A stretch of DNA of 58,844 bases, from positions 1 through 58,844 of the forward strand of contig SCPZ01000028.1 in assembly GCA_004299305.1 (NCBI GenBank), written 5' to 3'. This document shows positions 39,201 through 47,186 of this stretch, one piece after another. Position 1 is the first letter of the stretch, and every line of letters starts with the position of its first letter. Origin of the DNA: Methylobacter sp. (GTDB taxonomy: Bacteria > Pseudomonadota > Gammaproteobacteria > Methylococcales > Methylomonadaceae). Below the pieces are notes generated by a model. The model saw only the letters and a program-made list of their open reading frames with translations, had not been told where the DNA came from and ran no database searches. Made by a program: the position numbers and the translations under genes.

Positions 39201-39233
39201 ATATCCAAAAGCTGACCGCCAGTTAAAAAAATA

Positions 39234-39281
39234 CGACTTGCATGGATGCAGGAGGTAGAGCAACGCAGGAGCAGTTGCCGA
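39234..39281 (+). repeat. SDR copy E
   Basis: CGACTTGCATGGATGCAG, GAGGTAGAGCAACG and CAGGAGCAGTTGCCGAG make up a short-form copy that abuts, without any gap, the left arm of the following ACACGGAT element. Confidence 0.8.
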
Positions 39282-39282
39282 G

Positions 39283-39380
39283 AACACAGATGACACGGAT
39301 TAGACTGATAAACACGGATAAAACGCCGATTAAAATCTGTGTAAATCCTTCTAATCCGTGTCATCCGTGTTCCATTGTAT
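39283..39380. repeat. ACACGGAT-type dispersed palindrome, copy 3
   Basis: Left arm 39283-39303 and right arm 39351-39371 are inverted copies with 20 of 21 matches (core GATGACACGGATTAG / CTAATCCGTGTCATC). The tail CCATTGTATG matches the outer end of copy 1. Confidence 0.85.
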
Positions 39381-39485
39381 GTAGTAGCGCTTGCCTGAGA
39401 CTAAATTGAAACCTATAATCGAGCATTTTTGTAATGGGCGGCGGGTTGCCCGGTTCATTTATCCTTTAGATTATAAACACAAGCA

Positions 39486-40673
39486 ATGACTAGCCACACT
39501 ATGCCGACCTATGCACGCTTACCTGTCACCTTCGAACGGGGCGAGGGTGCATGGTTGTTTGATAAAAACAATAACCGTTACCTGGATGCCTTATCCGGTG
39601 TCGCCGTATGCAGCCTGGGCCACGCCCACCCCGCTGTGCATCAAGCCATCTGCAAACAGAGTGAAAAACTGCTGCATACGTCAAATTGGTATGGTATTGC
39701 CGTTCAGGAGCAATTGGCCGACCGGTTGACCGAAAAAAGCGGCATGGATAATGTGTTTTTTTGCAATTCCGGCGCAGAAGCGAATGAAGCTGCGATTAAG
39801 TTGGCGCGCAAATACGGTCACGAGCAGGGTATAGAAAATCCGGCGATTATCGTTATGGAAAAAAGCTTTCATGGCCGCACCTTGGCAACGCTGAGCGCTA
39901 CCGGCAACGCTAAAATACAACAAGGCTTCGCTCCGCTGGTTGAAGGTTTTGTTCGCGTGCCTTACAACGACATCAATGCTATCGAACAAGCGCTTGATAA
40001 AAACAAAAATGTCGTTGCCGTTTTGGTTGAACCGATACAAGGGGAGGGCGGCGTCAATATTCCCGCTGCCGATTATCTTAACCAAATTCGCAGTCTGTGC
40101 GACAAGTATAAGCTGCTGATGATGCTCGACGAAATCCAGACCGGAATCGGTCGTACCGGCAAGTTTCTTGCCTTCCAGCACAATGGCATAGTTCCCGATG
40201 TGTGTACCTTGGCTAAAGCGTTGGGCAACGGCGTACCGATCGGCGCCTGTCTTGCCCGAGGCAAGGCAGCCCAAGTATTGACTGCCGGTAATCACGGCTC
40301 TACCTTTGGCGGCAATCCGTTGGCTTGTAGTGCGGCTTTAGCGGTATTGGCGACACTGGATGCTGAAAACCTGATCGAACAGGCCGCGCAAAAAGGCGAT
40401 GCTATTTGCTCGGCATTTGTTGAACGGTTACGCGGCAATACGCATGTTGTCGATATTCGTCACAAAGGCATGATGATCGGCATCGAACTCGACCGCCCAT
40501 GCACTGAGTTAGTGCAGGCAGCGTTACAAAATAATTTGTTGATTAATGTCGCTGGTGAAAAAACTATCCGTTTGCTGCCGCCGTTGATTATTAATGAACA
40601 ACAAATCACTCAACTCGTAGAAACTTTATCGACACTCATTCATAAGCATACAGACACTTCCTATGAATCCTAG
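39486..40673 (+). CDS. argD: Acetylornithine aminotransferase
   Basis: This 395-residue class III PLP aminotransferase is in arginine synthesis. It shows [16 protein letters not shown], the [13 protein letters not shown] motif, and the PLP Lys in [14 protein letters not shown]. It overlaps argF by 11 bp, so argDF are co-translated. The N-terminus starts directly in the fold, with no extra domain. Confidence 0.95.
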   Translation: MTSHTMPTYARLPVTFERGEGAWLFDKNNNRYLDALSGVAVCSLGHAHPAVHQAICKQSEKLLHTSNWYGIAVQEQLADRLTEKSGMDNVFFCNSGAEANEAAIKLARKYGHEQGIENPAIIVMEKSFHGRTLATLSATGNAKIQQGFAPLVEGFVRVPYNDINAIEQALDKNKNVVAVLVEPIQGEGGVNIPAADYLNQIRSLCDKYKLLMMLDEIQTGIGRTGKFLAFQHNGIVPDVCTLAKALGNGVPIGACLARGKAAQVLTAGNHGSTFGGNPLACSAALAVLATLDAENLIEQAAQKGDAICSAFVERLRGNTHVVDIRHKGMMIGIELDRPCTELVQAALQNNLLINVAGEKTIRLLPPLIINEQQITQLVETLSTLIHKHTDTSYES

Positions 40674-41571
40674 ACACTTTATCAGCCTGCTTGACTTATC
40701 CGGCGACGAATTTCGTAGCTTGATCAACAGGGCAATTGTCCTGAAAATTAACCGCGATCCCGATTACCAACCCTTAAAAGGCCAGGTATTGGCGATGATT
40801 TTTGAAAAATCATCGACACGCACTCGTATTTCATTCGAATCCGGCATGAGCCATTTTGGCGGTAGCGCAATATTCTTATCGCCCAGGGATACTCAGTTGG
40901 GCCGCGGCGAACCCTTGCAAGACAGTGCCAGGGTTATTTCCAGTATGGTCGACTGCATCATGCTTAGAACCGATAAGCATGAAACGGTGACTACATTCGC
41001 CCAACATTCAACTGTCCCTGTGATCAACGGTTTGACCGATTTGCAGCATCCTTGCCAATTGCTGGCGGATATGCAGACCTATTTTGAACATCGCGGCGAC
41101 ATTAACGGGAAAACAGTGACCTGGATTGGCGACGGCAATAACATGTGTCATTCTTATATCCATGCGGCAATGGTGCTGGATTTTAATTTGAACATCGCCT
41201 GTCCGAAAGATTATCAGCCCTTACAAGACATAGTCGAAGCCGCAGGGGATCGTGTCCGCTTCTTTGACACGCCTTTGGCTGCCGCACAAAATTCAGACCT
41301 GGTTGTTACCGATGTTTGGGCCAGCATGGGCCAGGAAGAAGAACAAAAACAACGTGAAATCGCTTTCAAGGATTACCAGGTCGATGCCGAGGTCATGAAA
41401 GCCGCAAATAGCGATGCATTGTTTATGCACTGTTTGCCCGCTCACCGGGGTGAGGAAGTCAGCGCCGAAGTGATTGACGGCTCCCAAAGCGTTATTTTCG
41501 ATGAGGCTGAAAATCGCTTACATGCACAAAAGGCATTGCTGGAATTTCTCCTGTGCAAAAAATCACGTTAG
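40663..41571 (+). CDS. argF: Ornithine carbamoyltransferase
   Basis: The 302-residue enzyme makes citrulline from ornithine and carbamoyl phosphate. It carries the carbamoyl-phosphate motif [12 protein letters not shown], the HPCQ motif in [10 protein letters not shown], and the ornithine-binding [11 protein letters not shown]. An unusual 51-bp tandem repeat starts 9 bp after its stop. Confidence 0.97.
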   Translation: MNPRHFISLLDLSGDEFRSLINRAIVLKINRDPDYQPLKGQVLAMIFEKSSTRTRISFESGMSHFGGSAIFLSPRDTQLGRGEPLQDSARVISSMVDCIMLRTDKHETVTTFAQHSTVPVINGLTDLQHPCQLLADMQTYFEHRGDINGKTVTWIGDGNNMCHSYIHAAMVLDFNLNIACPKDYQPLQDIVEAAGDRVRFFDTPLAAAQNSDLVVTDVWASMGQEEEQKQREIAFKDYQVDAEVMKAANSDALFMHCLPAHRGEEVSAEVIDGSQSVIFDEAENRLHAQKALLEFLLCKKSR

Positions 41572-41579
41572 AATTCACC

Positions 41580-41783
41580 TCGGTCGCATCGTTTTTCTAC
41601 CGATTGCGACATTTTAATCATTCATGGCAGTCGGTCGCATCGGTTTCTTACCGATTGCGACATTTTAATCATTCATGGCAGTCGGTCGCATCGGTTTCTT
41701 ACCGATTGCGACATTTTAATCATTCATGGCAGTCGGTCGCATCGGTTCCCTACCAATTGCGACACTTCCGCCATCCCTGGCAG
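41580..41783 (+). repeat. Tandem repeat: four 51-bp units with internal hairpin
   Basis: Units are 41580-41630, 41631-41681, 41682-41732 and 41733-41783. The first has a few changes, the second and third are identical, and the fourth is more diverged. Each holds GTCGCATCGGT / ACCGATTGCGAC arms around a short loop, followed by ATTTTAATCATTCATGGCAG. The unit length is a multiple of three and one frame stays open (GTG 41553 to 41798, 81 residues, unit SVASVSYRLRHFNHSWQ), but no ribosome site supports translation. Confidence 0.95.
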
Positions 41784-41810
41784 TCGTTAAACGACTAACA
41801 AGAGATTCAA

Positions 41811-42482
41811 GTGAAAAAAATACTCAACTCGTTTTTTATCTTACTGGTAACTTTGGGTTCAGCGCAGGCTGAAACCGTCTATGTTACCGATAACCTGAAT
41901 TTATCGCTCAGGAGCGAAGAAAATAACAGCAGTAAGGTTGTAAAATTGCTTCCGACCGGCACTCCGCTTACGGTAGTAGAAGAAAACAAAATCACTGGGT
42001 TTTCTCACGTCCGCCTGAATGACGGCACGGAAGGCTACATGCCGATTCGTAATACCATGAAGGAGCCGCCCAGTCGTTCTCAGCTGGAGATCGCCAACAA
42101 AAACTTGGTATCGTTACAGTCTGAAAATGCCACGCTTAAGGCTGAATTAGCCACTATAAAAGAATCCATCACGCCGGGAACATCTCTGGAACAGTCCTTG
42201 GCGACAGAACGGGATCAGCTGAGCAGGGAACTCAATGAGCTGAAAAAAACCGCTGCCAGCACCGTCGAATTAAAAAATCAGCGCGATGAACTCCAAGAAC
42301 GCGTAGTTAATGTTGAGCGGGAATTGCAACAATTCAAACTTGAAAATCGAGCCTTGCAGGATACCGCGAATCAAGACTGGTTTTTATACGGCGGCGTACT
42401 CGCTCTTATCGGCGTGATTTTAGGCTTTATTTTGCCCAAACTTAGCTGGCGCCGCAGCAGGAGCAGCTGGGATTCGTACTGA
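41811..42482 (+). CDS. Bacterial SH3-domain membrane protein, YgiM-like
   Basis: The 223-residue protein has a signal peptide (about 1-20, ending AQA), a bacterial SH3 domain (about 24-85, with LNLSLRSEENNSSKVVKLLPTG in part and DGTEGYMPIR), a long coiled coil (about 95-190) and a C-terminal membrane helix (FLYGGVLALIGVILGFILP) with a basic tail. This matches the TIGR04211/YgiM layout, presumably an envelope protein that contacts peptidoglycan. The start is GTG 41811. Confidence 0.88.
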   Translation: MKKILNSFFILLVTLGSAQAETVYVTDNLNLSLRSEENNSSKVVKLLPTGTPLTVVEENKITGFSHVRLNDGTEGYMPIRNTMKEPPSRSQLEIANKNLVSLQSENATLKAELATIKESITPGTSLEQSLATERDQLSRELNELKKTAASTVELKNQRDELQERVVNVERELQQFKLENRALQDTANQDWFLYGGVLALIGVILGFILPKLSWRRSRSSWDSY

Positions 42483-42491
42483 GATACGAGG

Positions 42492-42559
42492 TGCAAGGTT
42501 CAAAAAGTTACGATCCTTTCACCTTGAACCTTTCACCTTGAACTTTTTACCTTGAACCT
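42492..42559 (+). repeat. TTGAACC-type repeats upstream of ilvD
   Basis: There are three direct units of ACCTTGAAC separated by TTTC or TTTTT, plus one inverted unit GCAAGGTTCAAAAAG at the left that can pair with them. The sequence is related to the array before tatD. Confidence 0.8.
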
Positions 42560-42564
42560 AAATT

Positions 42565-44253
42565 ATGAATGACAAAACCACCCGCACTTTCTCTTCCCTG
42601 GTTGTTGACGGCATGGAGCGCGCACCGAGTCGCGCTATGTTACACGCTGTCGGTTTCAGCAATGAAGACTTCAAAAAACCGCAAATAGGCATTGCTTCAA
42701 CCTGGAGCATGGTCACGCCATGCAACATGCATATCAACAAGCTGGCCGATGCGGCTGCTGTTGGCGTTAACAATGCCGACGGTAAAGCTGTGATCTTTAA
42801 TACCATCACCATTTCTGACGGCATATCGATGGGCACCGAGGGGATGAAATATTCGCTGGTATCCCGCGAAGTGATTGCCGACTCGATTGAAACCGTGGTC
42901 GGTTGCCAGGGTTTCGACGGCGTTGTCGCTATCGGCGGCTGCGACAAGAACATGCCGGGCTGCATGATGGCGATAGCGCGATTGAATCGCCCGGCCGTGT
43001 TTGTTTACGGCGGAACGATTATGCCCGGCTGCCACAAAGACAAAAAGCTGGATGTGGTTTCGGTATTCGAAGCGGTTGGCGCCAGGGCCAACAACCAAAT
43101 CGACGATGCTGAGCTGGCCGAAATCGAAGCCAAAGCCATTCCCGGCGCGGGTTCTTGCGGCGGTATGTACACCGCCAACACCATGGCTTCAGCCATTGAA
43201 GCGCTGGGTATGAGTTTACCCAACAGCTCCGCCCAGGCCGCGATTTCTGACGACAAACGCCTGGATTGCGAACGCGCCGGCGCTGCTGTTTTAGGGTTGT
43301 TGAAAAAAGACATCAAGCCCCGCGACATCATGACCAAAGCCGCGTTTGAGAATGCGATTACCGTAGTCATCGCACTAGGCGGTTCGACTAATGCGGTATT
43401 ACATCTTTTGGCGATGGCCAATGCAACCGGCGTGGATCTATCGTTGGACGATTTCACCCGCATCGGCAAACACGTACCGATGCTGGCCGACTTGAAGCCC
43501 AGCGGTCGTTACGCAATGGCCGAACTGATAGAAATCGGCGGCATTCAACCGCTGATGAAAACGTTGCTTGAAAAGGGGTTTTTGCACGGCGATTGCTTGA
43601 CCGTGACCGGTCTTACGCTGGCGGAAAATCTGGCCGATGTCCTACCGTATCCTGAAGGCCAGGATATGATTCATTCGCTGGATAACCCGATTAAAAAAGA
43701 CAGCCATTTGGTCGTGATGTACGGCAATCTGGCTACCGGCGGTGCGGTTGCCAAAATCACCGGCAAGGAAGGACTCACCTTTACCGGCAAAGCCAAAGTA
43801 TTCGAGGCCGAGGAACAGGCGCTGCAAAGTATTTTGAATGGCGATATTGTCAAAGGCGATGTAATTGTTATCCGTTACGAAGGCCCCAAAGGCGGTCCAG
43901 GCATGAGAGAAATGCTTACGCCTACCTCGGCGGTCATGGGCAAAGGTTTGGGTAAAGACGTGGCGTTAATCACCGATGGCCGGTTTTCCGGCGGCACCCA
44001 CGGTTTCGTGGTAGGGCATATCACGCCTGAAGCCTATGTCGGCGGCGCGCTGGCGATAGTCGAGAACGGTGACACCATCACCATCGACGCGGAAAACAAT
44101 GAACTGAAACTGCATGTCAACGAACATGAAATCGCCCGTCGCCTTGAAAAATGGCAACAACCTGCGCCGCGTTATACCCGTGGCGTGTTGGCGAAATATG
44201 CCAAGTTGGTGAGTTCGGCTTCGTTAGGAGCAGTGACCGATAATTTGGATTGA
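42565..44253 (+). CDS. ilvD: Dihydroxy-acid dehydratase
   Basis: The 562-residue Fe-S enzyme makes 2-keto acids for valine, isoleucine and pantothenate. Cluster cysteines are seen in [10 protein letters not shown] and [12 protein letters not shown], with later [11 protein letters not shown] and [12 protein letters not shown]. It ends just before an accessory island. Confidence 0.97.
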   Translation: MNDKTTRTFSSLVVDGMERAPSRAMLHAVGFSNEDFKKPQIGIASTWSMVTPCNMHINKLADAAAVGVNNADGKAVIFNTITISDGISMGTEGMKYSLVSREVIADSIETVVGCQGFDGVVAIGGCDKNMPGCMMAIARLNRPAVFVYGGTIMPGCHKDKKLDVVSVFEAVGARANNQIDDAELAEIEAKAIPGAGSCGGMYTANTMASAIEALGMSLPNSSAQAAISDDKRLDCERAGAAVLGLLKKDIKPRDIMTKAAFENAITVVIALGGSTNAVLHLLAMANATGVDLSLDDFTRIGKHVPMLADLKPSGRYAMAELIEIGGIQPLMKTLLEKGFLHGDCLTVTGLTLAENLADVLPYPEGQDMIHSLDNPIKKDSHLVVMYGNLATGGAVAKITGKEGLTFTGKAKVFEAEEQALQSILNGDIVKGDVIVIRYEGPKGGPGMREMLTPTSAVMGKGLGKDVALITDGRFSGGTHGFVVGHITPEAYVGGALAIVENGDTITIDAENNELKLHVNEHEIARRLEKWQQPAPRYTRGVLAKYAKLVSSASLGAVTDNLD

Positions 44254-44332
44254 TGTAGATACGCTGTGCGTGCCTTTTGCGCTGGTTCCCAAGCAGGAGC
44301 TGGGGAACTAGCAAAAACTGTAAAGGAAAATC

Positions 44333-45520
44333 ATGATCACCTCATTTAAAACTGAACAATTAGGTATTGGTTTTGACTTTGACATAGATCTGGAATTTGA
44401 TAAAAAAATCTACTGCTTCATCGGTAAAAACGGTATCGGCAAAACCCAGCTTTTGGAGAGTATGGCAAAATCGCTGATTTTTACGCATTCCATATTTAGT
44501 CAATCTGATGGCAAACTTAAATATGCAGGATTGTTTCTCCGAAATACCATCTATAACAAGCTGAAAGCAAAAAGTTTAAAGCTACTTCCAGATATTGAAC
44601 TCAATGGCAGCAAGATAAAGGATAAAAATATACAGAAATGGGGTTTTACTGATTTTGAACATATTGGCGCAAACCGTAACAATACGTTTGTATGTGATAA
44701 GCCGATTGTTTTTGTAGGTGCAAAAAACCGCGGTTTTGCTAAAAACATTGACAGCAATAACATCAAAATTCTCTCCGATAGCCAAAATCGCTTTGTTGAC
44801 AGTTTTGAACGGACGATGCGTTATATCAATGGTGAAGGTTTAGATCACCAGGAAATTGCCGACTGGTTTGCTTCGCGTCTTATCATCAATCCCAGTTTTG
44901 TTGCAAAGAATCAAAACAGGGAGCAGGAAGCTGTCACAGTGCTTCAATTGATAGACCGGCTTGAACCGGGGCTTAATCTGGTTACTCAAAATGAAACCGG
45001 TGGAATATCTTTGAATCTTATTTTTTCTGAAGGACAGTTGCTGATCAACGGCACCCCGCTTGACAAACTCTCAACCGGCTATATTTCTATCATCAAAATT
45101 TTTCAGGAAATCGTCGCAGGCTATAGCGGTTGGACCAATGAAAGCAATCTCAATGAAGTGGACGGTATTGTTTTTATTGACGAAATAGAACCGCATTTGC
45201 ATATCAGTTGGCAGACCAAAATTATTGCTGTGTTGCGCGAATTTTTCCCCAATACCACCTTTTTTATTTCAACTCATTCACCGTTGGTTTTGTCGGGACT
45301 CAAAAATGGTGAAGGTTATGAGTTAGTGCGTGACGGTGATTTTGTTAAAACAAAAACCATCGACAATATTGAAAACTATTTTTTAAATGACATTGTTAAG
45401 GAGTTTTTTGGCGTCGATTTGAATAAAGAGAAAATTGCTCATGTTGATAAAGCAAAGCAAAATAAAGCTAAAAAACTGCTGTTAGATCTTGCTAAAACTT
45501 TGCAAGAGGAAGGGCAGTGA
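44333..45520 (+). CDS. AAA ATPase of the OLD/RecF-like class, partner of a PIN nuclease
   Basis: This 395-residue ATPase has Walker A GKNGIGKT (31-38), an ABC-signature-like region LDKLSTGYISIIKI, Walker B FIDE (281-284) in VFIDEIEPHLHISWQ, and the switch His in FFISTHSPLVLSGL. This is the AAA_21/AAA_15 type found in OLD-family, Septu-like and other defence or toxin systems. It lacks an OLD TOPRIM domain. The stop overlaps the GTG of a PIN-domain gene (GTGA), so the two are probably one system. Lower GC content than its neighbours suggests transfer. Confidence 0.85.
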   Translation: MITSFKTEQLGIGFDFDIDLEFDKKIYCFIGKNGIGKTQLLESMAKSLIFTHSIFSQSDGKLKYAGLFLRNTIYNKLKAKSLKLLPDIELNGSKIKDKNIQKWGFTDFEHIGANRNNTFVCDKPIVFVGAKNRGFAKNIDSNNIKILSDSQNRFVDSFERTMRYINGEGLDHQEIADWFASRLIINPSFVAKNQNREQEAVTVLQLIDRLEPGLNLVTQNETGGISLNLIFSEGQLLINGTPLDKLSTGYISIIKIFQEIVAGYSGWTNESNLNEVDGIVFIDEIEPHLHISWQTKIIAVLREFFPNTTFFISTHSPLVLSGLKNGEGYELVRDGDFVKTKTIDNIENYFLNDIVKEFFGVDLNKEKIAHVDKAKQNKAKKLLLDLAKTLQEEGQ

Positions 45521-45930
45521 AATATTTTCTCGATACCAATATAATCATTGATGCTTTCGATAAGAAAAAAACTGAAGCAATAAATAGGTTGACGCCGATT
45601 TTAGAAGATGAAGAAAGCGAAATTTTTGTTAATCGCTTGGTGTATTTGGAAACCTTGCGAACGGTAAAAATATCAAGTACAAAAAATTTTAAAGAACTAA
45701 AAGAAGTATTTGAAGGATTTACTGTTTTGGATATTAACCAAGCTATTTATGATCAAGCGGTTGAGCTTTCAAGGTATTGTCAATCCCAAGGTATAACGCT
45801 TAAAGGAAGGTGTGCTGCAATCGATTTCTTACATTTCGCTACCGCTAAATATTATGAACTTGAACTTTTAGCAAACGATGGTGACATGGAAAAATTAACC
45901 GGTGCTTATGTACAGTGGCTTCATAAATAA
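45517..45930 (+). CDS. PIN-domain ribonuclease
   Basis: The 137-residue PIN protein has the acidic catalytic set D6 (LDTNIIIDAF), E45 (YLETLRT), D103 (AIDFLHFATA) and D121/D123 (NDGDME). The start GTG overlaps the ATPase stop by 4 bp. PIN proteins of this size are usually VapC-type toxins, but the upstream partner here is a large ATPase, not a small antitoxin, so a defence effector or regulated RNase is an alternative. Its stop is followed within 2 bp by a copy of the argA start. Confidence 0.87.
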   Translation: MKYFLDTNIIIDAFDKKKTEAINRLTPILEDEESEIFVNRLVYLETLRTVKISSTKNFKELKEVFEGFTVLDINQAIYDQAVELSRYCQSQGITLKGRCAAIDFLHFATAKYYELELLANDGDMEKLTGAYVQWLHK

Positions 45931-45932
45931 AT

Positions 45933-45962
45933 AACCATGGAACCACAACAATCCTTCGTCAG
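45933..45962 (+). repeat. Left copy of a 30-bp direct repeat (argA start)
   Basis: This matches 47183-47212 at 29 of 30 positions (AACCATGGAACCACAA, then MAATCCTTCGTCAG). The two copies are exactly 1250 bp apart and flank both toxin-antitoxin modules. The right copy is the functional argA start. Confidence 0.92.
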
Positions 45963-46044
45963 CCAAGGGTACGCTTTGCGTACCTTTTTTGTACAAGTTC
46001 CCAAGCAGGATCTGGGAGCTTGCAAAATTGGAGGTGATTTATGA
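45937..46044 (+). pseudogene. Remnant of argA 5' end
   Basis: ATG 45937 begins MEPQQSFVS, the argA N-terminus (MEPQKSFVS), then leaves homology and runs to TGA at 46042-46044, overlapping the antitoxin ATG (ATGA). It is most simply a leftover of argA created by the insertion, though it could now act as a leader peptide. Confidence 0.75.
45967..45990 (+). terminator. Rho-independent terminator before the RelE module
   Basis: GGTACGC (45968-45974) pairs with GCGTACC (45978-45984), followed by six T residues. It lies 37 bp after the PIN gene and inside the argA-start remnant frame. Confidence 0.8.
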
Positions 46045-46265
46045 ATATAGAAACAATTACTGAGCAGGCATTAAAACTTGCCCCGGCTTCAAGAGCCTAT
46101 ATTGCGGAAATATTGTTGGAAAGTTTGGATTACGAAGAAGACTTTATTGTTTCGGAAGAATGGCGGCAGGAAATACAAAAACGCTGTAAAGAAATAGATG
46201 CCGATCCTTCAGTATTGGTTGACGGCGAACAATTTATGGCCGAGCTGAAACAACGTTACTTATGA
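46041..46265 (+). CDS. Antitoxin, putative addiction module protein
   Basis: The 74-residue acidic protein with SRAYIAEILLESL and EEWRQEIQKRCKEID matches the small addiction-module antitoxins (TIGR02574-like) paired with RelE/ParE toxins. A very strong ribosome site GGAGGTGAT precedes it, and it overlaps the toxin start (ATGA), the usual antitoxin-first arrangement. Confidence 0.85.
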   Translation: MNIETITEQALKLAPASRAYIAEILLESLDYEEDFIVSEEWRQEIQKRCKEIDADPSVLVDGEQFMAELKQRYL

Positions 46266-46549
46266 AATTTTTCCTGCATCCTCAAGCGCAAGAGGAACTG
46301 GAACAAGCGATTCTGTTTTACAAAAAACAACAAGCGGGTTTGGAAAAACGTTTTATTGAAGCTGTGGAAGACGCGATTAACAGGGCATGCCGAAACCCAT
46401 TGTTGTATCGAACGATAGATGATGTCAGGAAATGTCGGCTATTGCATTTCCCTTATGCGATTATTTTTAGAACAAAATCGGCTCAGGTAGAAATAATCGC
46501 TATCATGCACTTAAGAAAACAGCCTAACTATTGGCAATCTCGGAAATAG
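46262..46549 (+). CDS. RelE/ParE family toxin
   Basis: The 95-residue basic protein has the ParE/RelE pattern: FLHPQAQEELEQAILFYK, ARNPLLYR-like CRNPLLYRTIDD and the terminal strand IEIIAIMHLRKQPNYW type (VEIIAIMHLRKQPNYW). It likely acts on gyrase (ParE) or mRNA (RelE); sequence alone does not decide. It is coupled to the antitoxin. Confidence 0.87.
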   Translation: MKFFLHPQAQEELEQAILFYKKQQAGLEKRFIEAVEDAINRACRNPLLYRTIDDVRKCRLLHFPYAIIFRTKSAQVEIIAIMHLRKQPNYWQSRK

Positions 46550-46559
46550 CATTCTCGGT

Positions 46560-46640
46560 TGGGTTAGCTTATTGAGCGTAGCGAGATAACGTAACCCGAC
46601 ACATACGCTGGAGCTTGAAAACCAGCAAAATATTGCGCAC
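46560..46640. repeat. GTTGGGTTA...TAACCCGAC palindrome and GGAGCTTG repeat
   Basis: GTTGGGTTAGC and GCGTAGCGAGATAACGTAACCCGAC form the same class of hairpin as at 20010. CTGGAGCTTGAAAACCAGC follows. This lies between the two toxin-antitoxin modules. Confidence 0.6.
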
Positions 46641-46665
46641 ATCTGACTGAATTGAGGGTGACATC

Positions 46666-46890
46666 ATGAATACAGCGGAATTAATTTACCAAAAAGCAAA
46701 GGCGTTGCCCGAAGTTGAGGCGCGAGAAATTCTGGATTTCATGGAGTTTTTGGAAACCAAGCGCCGGGGCGAAAGCGAAACAGCCTATCTTTTGCAAGAA
46801 CCGGCTAATGCCAGAAGACTGCTGGCGGCGGCAGAAAATATCCGGGCGGGACGATGCATTGAAGAACGGGAATTGCTGCCCGATGATTAG
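46666..46890 (+). CDS. Antitoxin, DUF2281-like N-terminus with YefM-like tail
   Basis: The 74-residue protein has two parts. Residues 1-32 (AELIYQKAKALPEVEAREIL) are like DUF2281 antitoxins, and residues 40-66 (AYLLQEPANARRLLAAAENI) match the YefM toxin-binding tail. It overlaps the YoeB-like toxin gene by 8 bp. The same N-terminal module is used by the MazE-like antitoxin at 51271. Confidence 0.82.
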   Translation: MNTAELIYQKAKALPEVEAREILDFMEFLETKRRGESETAYLLQEPANARRLLAAAENIRAGRCIEERELLPDD

Positions 46891-47140
46891 TTTCGAGCAG
46901 CAAGGATGGGAAGATTACCTGTTTTGGCAGCAGACTGACAAGACTAAGATTAAGCGTATCAATCAGTTAATTAGGGATATTCAACGCGACCCATTCGATG
47001 GCATTGGTAAGCCCGAAGCCTTGCGTCACGGGTTGACAGGGTTATGGTCACGCCGTATTGATGATGAACACCGGCTTATTTATTCAGTAAACGACAAAAA
47101 AATTATCATTGCCCAATGCCGTTATCACTATGGTGATTGA
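46883..47140 (+). CDS. yoeB: Txe/YoeB family mRNA interferase toxin
   Basis: The 85-residue toxin from ATG 46883 closely follows the YoeB pattern: WEDYLFWQQTDK, INQLIRDIQRDPFDGIGKPE, LSG-like LTGLWSRRIDDEHRLIY and the C-terminal CRYHY. Glu, Arg and His positions of the catalytic set are present. The frame also opens at 46715, but that start lies in the antitoxin. It cleaves mRNA at the ribosome A site in known members. Confidence 0.93.
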   Translation: MISFEQQGWEDYLFWQQTDKTKIKRINQLIRDIQRDPFDGIGKPEALRHGLTGLWSRRIDDEHRLIYSVNDKKIIIAQCRYHYGD

Positions 47141-47186
47141 AGCTGGAGCTTGGGAACTAGCCAATAACATTCTGGCCTAACAAACC

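Noticed and set aside
39681-40295. 204-codon minus-strand frame inside argD
   Set aside because: Opposite a well-conserved aminotransferase, with no recognisable domain or ribosome site.
41580-41783. Possible CRISPR array
   Set aside because: Units follow each other without unique spacers, contain an internal hairpin and no cas gene is near; it is a simple tandem repeat.
41553-41798. 81-codon frame across the tandem repeat as a gene
   Set aside because: GTG start inside argF, no ribosome site, and the frame is open only because the unit length is a multiple of three. It is mentioned in the repeat entry but not called as a gene.
44333-45520. ATPase as an OLD-family nuclease
   Set aside because: There is no C-terminal TOPRIM domain; after the STHSP motif only a short helical tail follows. 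The nuclease activity is more likely in the PIN partner.
45517-45930. PIN protein as a simple VapBC toxin
   Set aside because: No small antitoxin gene precedes it; the gene it overlaps is a 395-residue ATPase. VapC-like activity is still possible.
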